Positions 42,504 through 52,379 of a DNA stretch of 64,000 nt are shown piece after piece. Every line of letters starts with the position of its first letter. Position 1 is the first letter of the stretch. This DNA is from JAUNSR01 sp036655355 (GTDB lineage Bacteria; Bacteroidota; Bacteroidia; Bacteroidales; JAUNSR01). The translations under genes were made by a program, and so were the position numbers. The DNA lies in the NCBI GenBank assembly GCA_036655355.1, contig JAVVQG010000012.1:62001-126000 (forward strand), given 5' to 3'. The notes below the pieces were generated by a model. The model was given only the letters and a program-made list of their open reading frames with translations. It was not told where the DNA came from and did not search any database.

Positions 42504-44891
42504 CTATATTTCAACCGTAATCCCAATCGTAGGCAATACCGTACCGCTTTTATCATTCAGCCATTTCATGATGTAGCGCTGTTCTTGAAGTGGAGCTGTT
42601 GGGTTTTCTATCACTCCCGTACTGATGTATGCGGGTGGGTTGGAATATTTTGAATTCAATACGTTTTGGATATCAAGGTAGAGTCCGAACATCGTTTTCT
42701 TCCAATACCAGCTTTTATCAATACGTATATCCACCTGAGAGAATGTTTTTAACCGTTCGGTGTTGAAGCGTTTATAATCAAGAACAGGCTCGTGGATCCG
42801 ATTCCAAGATTCTACGAGCGAAGATGCCTCCAGGTCGTATGGTGTATAGGGTGCGCCGCCCATGATGCGTAGTTTGGCCCCTGCTTCCCATCCACCCCGA
42901 AAGGTGTAGAGGATGGTTCCTGTAAACAGATTCCGGTTATCCCAGGAGGAGGGGATGTATTTCAAATCGCGCGGGTTGTAAAACATGCTTCTCACAAAAG
43001 TATAAGATGCAAGCAGCGAAAGTTTTTGTGTCATGCTCCATCGCGCGGAGAGTTCCATACCGTATGAATGCCCTTTTGCGGTTGAGTTTACGTTTTCATC
43101 GCCGATAACTCCGTAATAACTTCCCAAACATGCGATTGGAATGGAATCTTGTAAGGAAAAGGCTCCGTGACGGTACCATTTGTAAAAGAAATCGGTATTG
43201 ATGCGAAGGCTGCTTTCGGGACGATATTCAATTCCGCCTCCCACCTGATCGCTTTCGTAATATTTCAGATAGGGTTTGTTTTTGAATAAGTTATCCTCCT
43301 TGTATCCTAGAGAAGTGTACGCCGGGAGTTGGAAATAACGTCCTGCAGCCATGTTTAGATAGAAAGGTCCGTTAATTCGAAGTGAGAAGGAAGCGCGCGG
43401 TGCAAATTGTTTCAACGGATTATTCATCTGAGAAGAATATCCCGTTGCATCCGTACGGAATCCCACAGAAGAGGTAAAACCACCGTCGGGAGATTCGTAT
43501 GCCAATGATCCGAATAGCGACCATTCCCAAAGCGATAGAGAGGAGTGGTAGTCGATGGTTTTGGGTTCCCCCTCTTCAAACGTATTGTTCAGGGTGGTAT
43601 TGGTGTAGGTGGCATATTCCACTGCTGCGCCATAACTTAATTTCAGATTCGTAAACCGGGTTACATTTTCATATCGCAAACGACTCTGTATTTCGTCAGA
43701 ACGATAGTCCAACCGTAGATTCTCAGGCTTATTTTGATCGTTATCGCGATATTTTAGCGCTTTATTGCGCAAGAAGGAGTTGCTTAGCGTGATTGCGTGT
43801 ACCTGATTCTCGGCATAATGTTTATACACGGCACCAAGCGTATAAGTGCGTTGTTTATATTCAGGCAACGTTTGATAAATCTGATACATATCTTCATCTT
43901 CCGGATCCACCTTGTCATTGAGCTTCATGTTATCCAGTGCGCCGATACCAAGAATTGTGAGTTCATTTTTCGCGTCGAGGCGACTTTTTATCTTGAACTG
44001 ACCGTCGATATAGCGGGGTAAGAATGACATATCCAACAACGAAAATAGCAATTGCAGGTAAGAGTATCGCAAAGAGACCTGGTACGTGGTTTTTTCTCCT
44101 ATCGGTCCGTTGGAACTGATTCCCGCTTCGGAAGCTCCAACCGTGAATTTGTAGGTGCTTTTCTCTCCGGAACCATCCTTGAGTTTGAAGTCCAGAATGG
44201 AACTCAACCCATTTCGTCGCGAAACGGGAAAGCCCCCTGAGTAAAAGTCAACTTCCCTGAGCAAATCGGCATTCAGAATGCCTACCGGTCCCCCCGATGC
44301 TCCTTGGGTAGCAAAATGGTTGATGTTTGGAATCTCCACACCATCCAGATAAAAACGGTTCTCCGAAGGACCTCCCCCGCGCACAATGATGTCGTTTCGG
44401 AATAGCGTGGGTGTGGCAACACCGGCAAACGAAGAGATTACTTTAGAGATGTCACGGTTTGCTCCCGGTATCTTTTCAATCTCCTTGAGTCGGATAATCT
44501 GCAAAGAGAGGGGGGCTTCGGGATTCCTTCGTTGCTGTGATGCCGTAATGCTCACTTCGCCGAGTTGCACTTTGTCTTCTTCCAATCGCACATCCAGCTT
44601 TACATCACGGGTTGAAACCCTGAACTCATAAGAGAGATAGGGGAGGAAGCCGATGCTGGAGACGCGCAGACGATAAAAATCAGGTTTTAGGTTGTCAATC
44701 GAGTAATAACCGTCGGCATCCGACTGAGTTCCTATGGTGGTGTTGTAAATCACGATATTTGCGTAAGGAACCGGAGTGGAACCGTCAGCCTGCGTGATTC
44801 GTCCTTTTACAGAATAAGCGGGTGAAGCCGCATGCAAGCCGGTACTTAAAAGAGCCGACAGCATAAAGAGCAGCAGTAATAGGTTTCTCAT
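42504..44891 (-). CDS. TonB-dependent receptor with carboxypeptidase-regulatory-like N-domain
   Basis: The 795-aa outer-membrane protein has a signal peptide (about 1-21), a CarboxypepD_reg-like beta-sandwich (about 26-110: VKGRITQADGSTPVPYANIVIYN), a plug domain (about 115-235, including IIVRGGGPSENRFYLDGVEIPN) and a 22-strand-type barrel ending in a short amphipathic strand (IGITVEI). The substrate is unknown; there is no SusD-like partner, which argues against a polysaccharide system. It is divergent from the AsmA-like gene. Confidence 0.92.
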   Translation of the reverse strand: MRNLLLLLFMLSALLSTGLHAASPAYSVKGRITQADGSTPVPYANIVIYNTTIGTQSDADGYYSIDNLKPDFYRLRVSSIGFLPYLSYEFRVSTRDVKLDVRLEEDKVQLGEVSITASQQRRNPEAPLSLQIIRLKEIEKIPGANRDISKVISSFAGVATPTLFRNDIIVRGGGPSENRFYLDGVEIPNINHFATQGASGGPVGILNADLLREVDFYSGGFPVSRRNGLSSILDFKLKDGSGEKSTYKFTVGASEAGISSNGPIGEKTTYQVSLRYSYLQLLFSLLDMSFLPRYIDGQFKIKSRLDAKNELTILGIGALDNMKLNDKVDPEDEDMYQIYQTLPEYKQRTYTLGAVYKHYAENQVHAITLSNSFLRNKALKYRDNDQNKPENLRLDYRSDEIQSRLRYENVTRFTNLKLSYGAAVEYATYTNTTLNNTFEEGEPKTIDYHSSLSLWEWSLFGSLAYESPDGGFTSSVGFRTDATGYSSQMNNPLKQFAPRASFSLRINGPFYLNMAAGRYFQLPAYTSLGYKEDNLFKNKPYLKYYESDQVGGGIEYRPESSLRINTDFFYKWYRHGAFSLQDSIPIACLGSYYGVIGDENVNSTAKGHSYGMELSARWSMTQKLSLLASYTFVRSMFYNPRDLKYIPSSWDNRNLFTGTILYTFRGGWEAGAKLRIMGGAPYTPYDLEASSLVESWNRIHEPVLDYKRFNTERLKTFSQVDIRIDKSWYWKKTMFGLYLDIQNVLNSKYSNPPAYISTGVIENPTAPLQEQRYIMKWLNDKSGTVLPTIGITVEI

Positions 44892-44935
44892 GGGGAATAA
44901 ATCTGATTTAGTGAGTATTATAAGGTATGTCGTGA

Positions 44936-44943
44936 CAAATTTA
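44936..44943 (-). promoter_or_regulatory. -7 promoter element for the TonB receptor-patatin operon
   Basis: Minus-strand TAAATTTG, an exact TAnnTTTG, 45 bases before the start codon; -33 box not clear. Confidence 0.42.
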
Positions 44944-45084
44944 ATTATAATCCGAAAGTAACATATGTTTATACTTATTAAAGAACAAACTACCCTTTAA
45001 GATGGTTTTGATAATGTAGATAAATTATATAGAGAAATTAGGTTCCGAAATATAAAGACGTTTCTCTGCCTTATTACAACGGGA

Positions 45085-48000
45085 ATGAAAAAAGGGTTAA
45101 GGGTTTCTCTTAAGATAATATTCGGTGTTCCGCTAATGATGATCCTTCTGTTGGTTGGAGCCATAGGGGTTTTTCTGGCTTTGAATGCTACCGGGAAGGT
45201 GAACGGGGTGGTCAAAAGCTTCCTCAATCATTATGTGGAGGGGCGGATGGAGTTCGATTCGCTTCATTTTGACTTCACTCAATTGCCCTACATTACGGTG
45301 AATGTCTCAAAAGGCCTGTTCATCTCCGCTCTTCCGGGGTATGAGAAGGATACGTTGTGTTATTTCTCGCATCTTACCTGTACCATCGATCCGTTTAAAA
45401 TTGCTTCGGATAATCTGATTGACATTCCTTACGTATATCTCACCGATCCTTATGCCCAGGTTACACTTAATGCGAAAGGACGACCCAACTGGGCACTCTG
45501 GAAATTTAAAAAACCGAAACCGAGGGGAGATACGCTAGTTGTGCACAAGAGACCTCCCATCAAACTGAATATCGCCAAAGTGCGCATCTATGGCTTTCCG
45601 AAGTTCCATTATGAGAATCATCATACCGGAATGCGATTGGATGCACATGCAGACAGTTTATTGTTTACCGGGCGTATTGCGATTGATTATAAGAAACTGA
45701 ATGCCTCTTTGGTGAAGATTCCGAATCTGCATTATCGGATGGAAGTTCCGAAGTCCAAACTGTTTATTTCTGCAATAGCCGATTCGCTGCTGATCAACCG
45801 AACGCAACAGCAGGGGGTGGATTATTATAAACTGAAGATCAATACCCGTCGGGATACGCTTTATATTAAAGGAAAAGAGATTCTTTCCAATGATGCGTTT
45901 AAAATCAAGGGGGGCGTTTCTGTGGGAGCGGATTACAAATTGTTGGGATGTTCTAATTTGCGATTTGAAATGGGGACTACGGTTTTCATGCTAAACGGAA
46001 ATATGCAGAAAGAGTGGGGCCGACATGCAATGAATACCGATATGCTGATCTGGATCTACACACCGAATCTTGCACAGACAATTCACGAATTGCCCCTACC
46101 TGCTATTTCGCTCCTACAAAAGTTGAAATTCAATTTCCCTATGTTTCTGGCTGCTACCGCTCAGGGAACTCTTTGGCCTTCTGAGTCACTCTTGCCAACA
46201 TTAAAATTGAAATTGTCTATTCCGAGAGGTTCGGTAGAATATGCTTCATATCCTTCGCTAAAAGAGTTGAACCTTTTGGCTGAAGCAACTATTGATCCGA
46301 ACAAGTCGAAGCGTAGTGAAATCATAGTAAATCGTCTTACGTTCCGTGCGCTTCATTCGACTATAGCCGTTTTTGGTCGTTTAAATAAGTTGCCGGACGA
46401 TCCGTTGGTATCCTTACAGATGAAGAATCGTATTGATCTGCAAGATTTGAACGCGCTGATTAAGGGAGATTTCTTACCTCGGATGAGCGGCCGCGCACTG
46501 CTGGATATGGAGGCATCCTTTCCGCTTGCGATGCTAAAAAGGAAAGATTTGCGTCAACTCAGAGGAAATCTTCAACTCAATATTGCGGATCTTTATGCCA
46601 AGAGTCAGAAAGAGGGTTTAGACATTGCGATGGAAAAATTAATCGTAAATATTCCTCGTCTAGGGGCGCCCTCAAATAACGGTATTGAATTAGACACGAT
46701 GCTTCTTGAGGTTTTAGGTAGTCAGGCAAACATTCATTTGAGAAAGAATGCGGATTTTTGCGTAGATCGATTTAAAGTGGATGCTGCTCTGATGCTGGTT
46801 GGAAATCCGATTACGAAAAGATTAAAAGGAGTGGGTGTTGAACTACTTGCGACGAATGCCGATTTTCAAACGGATTCTACCACGCTGAGCATCTCAGAAA
46901 CTGGATTGGTTGTACATGCTGAAAGAGCGATGCTTGACGCTCCCTTCAATGGGAAGGATGATAAAATGTCCCTTTATTCAATTTTACAACAATGGGATTT
47001 TCAAGGAGCGATGGCTCTGGGTAAAACGCATGTGTTGACTCCTTATCTTCCATTGGATAATGTCGTGAATGGATTGGAACTCTCCTTTTCTTCAGATTGT
47101 CTGAACCTGAGGGAACTATTGGTAAACAGTGGGGAGTCGGATCTCAAAATTAAAGGAACGGTAACCAATTGGGAAAAGTACCTCCGGCAGGGGGATAAAC
47201 TATCTGCGGATTTTATTATAAAATCCGATTCCCTAAAACTCAGCGAACTGATTCCGGCCATTGCTGCAGGCGTATTGTCGCAGACACGTGGAAAGAGCGA
47301 AGGTGTCGATTCATTGGCGAGTCGAATCTTTCCACCGAATTTTATTCCTCCTACAGATAGAAGCAAGCGTGGTAAGGAAAAGTTAATCGTAATACCGGAT
47401 AATCTGAATGTGAAAATCGCATTAGATGCAAAACAGGTGGATTATGAACAAATATTATTGGATTCAGCCGAGGGTAGTATTGTCATCGCCGATCAGTCAC
47501 TGTTGATCGATAAGATGAAATTTACCTCCGGTATGGGCAATATAGATCTGAGTGCCAGTTATAAAACCCCTTCGCTTTATGAAGCTTCTACAGATCTGAC
47601 TCTTAAACTCAGCGATTTAGACGTGAACAGCGTATTGCGTATGATTCCCGATTTGCCCTCATTGGTTCCGATGCTTACGACGCTTGAAGGAGAGTTGGGT
47701 TGTAACATCACGGCAGAAGCAAAGCTGGATTCCGCCATGTATGTGGAGATTCCCTCCTTATATAGTGTTGCTCAAGTTAGGGGTGAGCATCTTTCGATTG
47801 AAAAAGACAAAGTTCTGCCTAAATTTCTGGGATGGTTGATTTTCGGAAAGAATAAAAAAATAGAACTCGATTCCGTTCGCGTAGACTTGATCGTAAAAGA
47901 TAGCATACTGAGTGTTTACCCGTTTGTAGTGGACGTAGGGCGATATCGACTTCTGGCGCGTGGGGTACAGCATCTGGATCAATCTTTTTTTTATCACCTG

Positions 48001-48330
48001 ACGTTGCTTAAATGGCCCTTATGGGTAAAACTGGGGTTTGATGTGTATGGAAAACCGCATCAGGTTCATTTCAAGCTGGCATGTCCCAAATTGACAAATC
48101 TCGCTTTACCGGCGAAAGTGCTATCCGTTAAAGAAACAAAGCTTTATCCTGCTATCAATGTGCAGAATACATTGAAGATGAACGAACTGAAGCAAAAAGA
48201 AAATTATCAGAAATTATTTCTGAATTATCGGAATAATCATGAAAAGGAACAAGATAACATAACACCGGGGAGGGAAAAACAATTGATGAACCGTTTGGAT
48301 GAGTTGCTACGGCAGGAGCAGGCGCCGTAA
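45085..48330 (+). CDS. large AsmA-like inner-membrane protein
   Basis: The 1081-aa protein has one N-terminal TM helix (about 14-35) and a very long repetitive beta-strand periplasmic part. The opening segment (NHYVEGRMEFDSLHFDF, then SKGLFISALPG) and a C-terminal AsmA_2-like region with GNIDLSASYKTPSLYEA, typical of the AsmA/TamB/DUF748 superfamily, support the call. Members form lipid-transport bridges or influence outer-membrane assembly. The C-terminal 50 residues are charged and probably form a coiled helix. Monocistronic and convergent with the jet operon, sharing a bidirectional terminator. Confidence 0.82.
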   Translation: MKKGLRVSLKIIFGVPLMMILLLVGAIGVFLALNATGKVNGVVKSFLNHYVEGRMEFDSLHFDFTQLPYITVNVSKGLFISALPGYEKDTLCYFSHLTCTIDPFKIASDNLIDIPYVYLTDPYAQVTLNAKGRPNWALWKFKKPKPRGDTLVVHKRPPIKLNIAKVRIYGFPKFHYENHHTGMRLDAHADSLLFTGRIAIDYKKLNASLVKIPNLHYRMEVPKSKLFISAIADSLLINRTQQQGVDYYKLKINTRRDTLYIKGKEILSNDAFKIKGGVSVGADYKLLGCSNLRFEMGTTVFMLNGNMQKEWGRHAMNTDMLIWIYTPNLAQTIHELPLPAISLLQKLKFNFPMFLAATAQGTLWPSESLLPTLKLKLSIPRGSVEYASYPSLKELNLLAEATIDPNKSKRSEIIVNRLTFRALHSTIAVFGRLNKLPDDPLVSLQMKNRIDLQDLNALIKGDFLPRMSGRALLDMEASFPLAMLKRKDLRQLRGNLQLNIADLYAKSQKEGLDIAMEKLIVNIPRLGAPSNNGIELDTMLLEVLGSQANIHLRKNADFCVDRFKVDAALMLVGNPITKRLKGVGVELLATNADFQTDSTTLSISETGLVVHAERAMLDAPFNGKDDKMSLYSILQQWDFQGAMALGKTHVLTPYLPLDNVVNGLELSFSSDCLNLRELLVNSGESDLKIKGTVTNWEKYLRQGDKLSADFIIKSDSLKLSELIPAIAAGVLSQTRGKSEGVDSLASRIFPPNFIPPTDRSKRGKEKLIVIPDNLNVKIALDAKQVDYEQILLDSAEGSIVIADQSLLIDKMKFTSGMGNIDLSASYKTPSLYEASTDLTLKLSDLDVNSVLRMIPDLPSLVPMLTTLEGELGCNITAEAKLDSAMYVEIPSLYSVAQVRGEHLSIEKDKVLPKFLGWLIFGKNKKIELDSVRVDLIVKDSILSVYPFVVDVGRYRLLARGVQHLDQSFFYHLTLLKWPLWVKLGFDVYGKPHQVHFKLACPKLTNLALPAKVLSVKETKLYPAINVQNTLKMNELKQKENYQKLFLNYRNNHEKEQDNITPGREKQLMNRLDELLRQEQAP

Positions 48331-48338
48331 GCAAAAAA

Positions 48339-48391
48339 ATCCCCTTGTTTTTCTCTATTTAGAACGGCTGCTAAGAGAAAAACAAGGGGAT
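48339..48391. terminator. bidirectional terminator between the AsmA-like gene and jetC
   Basis: Perfect 18-base arms at 48339-48356 and 48374-48391 (core CCCCTTGTTTTTCTCT), 17-base loop. The A-run on the left gives a seven-T tail on the minus strand. jetC ends eight bases away. Confidence 0.88.
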
Positions 48392-48398
48392 CAAAGTG

Positions 48399-51300
48399 TT
48401 AGAGCACCAGCGCTTCTTCGCGGCTTTCTGCAAACTGTCTGATTGGCATGTCAAATACAACCGAGTTGCGGTTGTTGAGTCGCTTCACAAAATGAACCGC
48501 CGAAATATATGGTTCCACAATGTGCATCTTATCTTCAGGGGTCACCACCAAAAGCTGAAGATGCAACTGTTGACAGAGTTCCATCAAGTAACGGGATTTC
48601 TCGTCGTCCTGATTACTGAACGATTCATCAACGCAAATGAATCGGAAAGAATTGGGATTCAAACCACTCTGACTGATTCCAAACTGATAGGCGATTGCCG
48701 ATCCCAGAATCGTATAAGTCAGCTGGGCCTTCTCTCCCCCGGATAATTTCCCGGTGCTCTCATACACCTTGTAAACTTTCCCGTCACTCTCCAAAAGGTG
48801 TTCCTTTGCTTTGAATGTAAACCAGTTACGCACATCCGTTACGGTTTTACGCCACAATTCGTTTTCAGAGAGCTCATCAATCAGATTCTTGATCCGGTCG
48901 AAGCTTTCTTCCAGAGCAAGGTCTTTCTCATCCTGTTCCTGATCATTCAGATTTGGTTTCCAACTACTCAACCGGTTTCTGAAATCGCGGATCTCACGGG
49001 AATTTTCCTTCTCCGCATAGAGTTGGATAAAGGTTGGCGGATTGGTGCGGAACGTAATCCGTTCAAGCGAATGATTCAAAGCCTCCACATTGTCATTGAT
49101 ATCTTCCTCCTGACGCTCAAGTAATGTTGTGAAATTGGTCATTCTGTTGATCATATCCTCATTCAGATACTTTTTGAAACGTCCGCGATATTCTGCAAGT
49201 TCCTGTTCGTTGATACGGTTATAAAGGTCGATATATTCCTGTACGTAATCACTCTCCGTAGGTAATTTATGCGTGTCGCTGGTCCAGTCGATGAATCTTT
49301 TACGGATTGAATCGCTCGGTTCTCGGAAGTCACGCATCAGGTTATTCAATTTATTATCGATGTGGGTGCGTTTCTCCTTCTCCTCGTTTAGTTTCTGATT
49401 GATGATCGTCTCCACCTTATGTCGGATCGAATCGATGTTCAGAGCGGTAAGTTCTTCAATCTGCTCTTCAAACTCCTCCTCGAACGATTCGAATTTCGGT
49501 CTGAGATCCACATGTCGGTATGCATCGAGCATGGATTTGAGATAATCAAACTGTAGTGAGATTTTCTCGGTATAATCGTGGGCACGTACTTTCTCTGTGC
49601 TCAGTTCTTCACGTAACTTCTCTTTCTCGCGGATCTCCTCTTTCAGCAGCGTCAACTGTTTGCTGAGTACTTCCACACGATCGTTCGCTTTTTCGAGCAA
49701 CTCTTTCTGTGTGTTCAGTTCGCCAATCTCCACGGCGATTTGCGGCCAATCGATCTCTTCGAATTTATCGTACTGAAGAAATGCAGTGATGGATTCGCGT
49801 TCTGCGTGCAAAGCATCCTGTTGCTTCTTTAACTGTGCGATTTTTTCCTCCTGGATATTCATCAACGAATGTTTCTGATGAAGCGTCTTGCGGATGTGTT
49901 CTCTTTTTGACGAGTTGTCCCATCCCAATACGAAACGCTCGCGAGAGGTACCTTTGTCGCGGTCGTCTTTCTCATGACGCTGCTTGTTCTTGACCAAACC
50001 TTCGGAGGTTAGGGCACGACGACAAGCACGAAACACCTCCATGTCATCTGTACAAACAAAATCGTAGTCGCTCTTCAACGTGTTTTCAAGCCATTCCGAA
50101 TAAGGGGAGTCATCACGCACTTCCAATTTCGAGAACAGGCTCTCTTCGATATCCGGAATGAACTCATTCATAAAGCTCTCTTTCGGATTGAAACGATGGT
50201 AAACCACCCGACCACGCAGGTTGGTTTCATTTACATATCGGTTCACTTCATCGTAATATTCATCGGGAACGATAAGACGAAGCGCAAAATTATGAAGTAC
50301 CTTCTCAATGCCTGCTTCCCAATGTTTCTCTTCGGGACGGATTTGTAGCAATTCACCGATAAACGGAATCTCCTGCTCCGTTACTCCGCAATGAGAAATG
50401 AGCTCTTTGCGGATCTCCGCCACACGGCCGGTGATGTTATTGGTTTGCTTATTCAGCGCTTCCAGTTCCACACCGATTTCGCCGTATTCGAATTTCATCT
50501 CTTTCAGTTCATTGCGCGCATCCGCCCACTTCACTTCCAGATCCGGCAACAGATCGACAATCTCTGAGGCGCGATTCTTCGCAGTTTCGATCGAATCAAA
50601 GAACTGATCTTCGCTCGGATCGATTTTAACTCCGATTTTACGGGCAGCATCATTGTATTTATTGCAACGTTGCTTGCGTGCATTGAGTTCGGACTCACGC
50701 TGCATGATGTTCTGACGAATGGTTTGGATCTGTTTACCCACTTCATCGTTACGGATGTTGGCGTCGATCTCTTTCTCCTGTTCCCGTTTTACATCAATCT
50801 CATTCTTCGATGATATCAGCTTTTCCCCCAACTCGCGATTTTTCTTCTTCGTGACCTCCAACTCTTTTTCGAGCAGCTTTCGCTTATGGCTGGCAAAATA
50901 GGGCGGAAGGGTTTCTTTCAAATCGGTATATCTCTTAAGAACGATGTCGGCTTTGCGTAACTCCGCCTCCTTATCAACGATCGGTTGCAGCAGATCGAGT
51001 TGTTGGCGTGCCTTTTCGATCTCGGTATGAGCCTCAGAGAGTTTTCTGAATCCCTCTTTAAGCGAGATAAACTCCTCTTCGATGGTCGATTCCTGCAACA
51101 TGTTCTCCCGGATAAACTCATTGAGATTCCCCAACACCTTTAACCCCACCGTTTGACTGAACAAGGTTAGCGCTTTTTCTGAACGCATGCCCAGGTATTT
51201 GCGAAGTGCCTGCGCATACATCGCCGGACCGTCGAAGAATTCAATCACTTCGCGGTTGTTGAGTTTTTGATGTTTGTTTCGCAATGCACGACGCCATTGC

Positions 51301-51803
51301 CCGTTGGCATCGAAAGGAATGAAATCGTCCGCAATCGAGAGAGCGGTTTGTCCCACCAGATAAGCACGGCGAAGTTCGCTGCCCGAGAACCAACGCACCT
51401 GAGCCAGTGTCAGGTCGCGCTCTTCACTTTTAAAGCGTGCAAGCAGAATCGAGAAGGTCTGCTCCTTGTGGGGACGCAGGCGTAAGGTTTCTTTCCCATT
51501 CTCAGTGGATTCGGCATCTCCGAACTCTCCTAGGACGTAACTCTCTTCCGTACGTTCATTTTTACCTGACGAACCGGACGAAAGGTTATAGAAACGCATT
51601 CGGCGTTCGGGAACAAGCAGCGTAAGGATGGCGTCCACGAAAGATGTTTTTCCGGAACCGTTGGCACCGGTTAGCAATGAGGTATTGCCGTCGGGTGAGA
51701 TCTTGTAAATTTCTCCGTCGAAAACACCCCAGTTATAGATTTCCACACTTTGTAAACGAAAGCCGGCTTCAGTGGGAACGGTGGAAAACAGACTATTGTG
51801 CAT
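48399..51803 (-). CDS. jetC: JetC/MksB-like SMC ATPase
   Basis: The 1134-aa protein is a MukB/MksB-type SMC: N-terminal head with Walker A GANGSGKT (46-53), two long coiled-coil arms (about 240-480 and 660-900), a hinge-like globular middle (about 480-560) and a C-terminal head with signature LSGGEKAQ (1020-1027) and Walker B FICVDE (1055-1060). In Wadjet systems JetC with JetA and JetB extrudes DNA loops and senses small circular DNA, and JetD cuts it. Here the gene overlaps jetB by 11 bases and is followed directly by a terminator, with no jetD. A housekeeping condensin role is an alternative. Confidence 0.9.
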   Translation of the reverse strand: MHNSLFSTVPTEAGFRLQSVEIYNWGVFDGEIYKISPDGNTSLLTGANGSGKTSFVDAILTLLVPERRMRFYNLSSGSSGKNERTEESYVLGEFGDAESTENGKETLRLRPHKEQTFSILLARFKSEERDLTLAQVRWFSGSELRRAYLVGQTALSIADDFIPFDANGQWRRALRNKHQKLNNREVIEFFDGPAMYAQALRKYLGMRSEKALTLFSQTVGLKVLGNLNEFIRENMLQESTIEEEFISLKEGFRKLSEAHTEIEKARQQLDLLQPIVDKEAELRKADIVLKRYTDLKETLPPYFASHKRKLLEKELEVTKKKNRELGEKLISSKNEIDVKREQEKEIDANIRNDEVGKQIQTIRQNIMQRESELNARKQRCNKYNDAARKIGVKIDPSEDQFFDSIETAKNRASEIVDLLPDLEVKWADARNELKEMKFEYGEIGVELEALNKQTNNITGRVAEIRKELISHCGVTEQEIPFIGELLQIRPEEKHWEAGIEKVLHNFALRLIVPDEYYDEVNRYVNETNLRGRVVYHRFNPKESFMNEFIPDIEESLFSKLEVRDDSPYSEWLENTLKSDYDFVCTDDMEVFRACRRALTSEGLVKNKQRHEKDDRDKGTSRERFVLGWDNSSKREHIRKTLHQKHSLMNIQEEKIAQLKKQQDALHAERESITAFLQYDKFEEIDWPQIAVEIGELNTQKELLEKANDRVEVLSKQLTLLKEEIREKEKLREELSTEKVRAHDYTEKISLQFDYLKSMLDAYRHVDLRPKFESFEEEFEEQIEELTALNIDSIRHKVETIINQKLNEEKEKRTHIDNKLNNLMRDFREPSDSIRKRFIDWTSDTHKLPTESDYVQEYIDLYNRINEQELAEYRGRFKKYLNEDMINRMTNFTTLLERQEEDINDNVEALNHSLERITFRTNPPTFIQLYAEKENSREIRDFRNRLSSWKPNLNDQEQDEKDLALEESFDRIKNLIDELSENELWRKTVTDVRNWFTFKAKEHLLESDGKVYKVYESTGKLSGGEKAQLTYTILGSAIAYQFGISQSGLNPNSFRFICVDESFSNQDDEKSRYLMELCQQLHLQLLVVTPEDKMHIVEPYISAVHFVKRLNNRNSVVFDMPIRQFAESREEALVL

Positions 51804-52377
51804 ATTGGCTCAGTTTATTTTTAAATTCTTCCAGCTTGTCACTGGTAATTCTCGATTTGATGATGCGTCTCACTTCGTATTGCAAGAGATCATCGCCCTC
51901 TTGATCGGTCGAAACTGGTTTTAAGAAACCGAATTTCACCATGTCGCGGATATAGCGGTCCAGCTCACGCAACAATTTCACCTTGTTAGACTGTTCCTTA
52001 AAGAAGACCTCGATGCGGTCTCTGAAATCGTTGTGAGAAACGTAAAGTACGGGTGTTCCCGTCACGTCAAGCTCGAATTCATCCAACCATTCGCGAAGCA
52101 AGACGCAAAGCAACGTTTGTTCGAATGTGAGCGCTTGGCGACGAACCAATCCGATGGTTCGTCCCGATTCGTCGAGTTCGCACTGGCGTAAGAAAGCGTA
52201 TCCGTCGTTCTTCTCCACAATCAGCTCCAATCCGATTTGCTCCACATATTTCTGAATCTGCTTTTGGTGGAGCAGCATCTCGTTCCAAAGTGTTTTGGAC
52301 TCATCGTATAAGGGGCCTTGCATCAGTTTCACGACCACGTCTGAAAAAGGAGCAAGGTTATGTTCTTTTCTTTCCAT
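51793..52377 (-). CDS. jetB: JetB/MksE-like protein (DUF4194)
   Basis: The 194-aa protein resembles DUF4194, the KITE-type winged-helix subunit (MukE/MksE equivalent). The segment FLRQCELDE, followed by LTFEQTLLCVLLREWLDEFEL and then the winged-helix FGFLKPV, is typical. It binds the kleisin JetA and regulates the SMC motor. Two bases separate it from jetA; it overlaps the start of jetC by 11 bases, so translation is coupled. Confidence 0.88.
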   Translation of the reverse strand: MERKEHNLAPFSDVVVKLMQGPLYDESKTLWNEMLLHQKQIQKYVEQIGLELIVEKNDGYAFLRQCELDESGRTIGLVRRQALTFEQTLLCVLLREWLDEFELDVTGTPVLYVSHNDFRDRIEVFFKEQSNKVKLLRELDRYIRDMVKFGFLKPVSTDQEGDDLLQYEVRRIIKSRITSDKLEEFKNKLSQYAQ

Positions 52378-52379
52378 TG

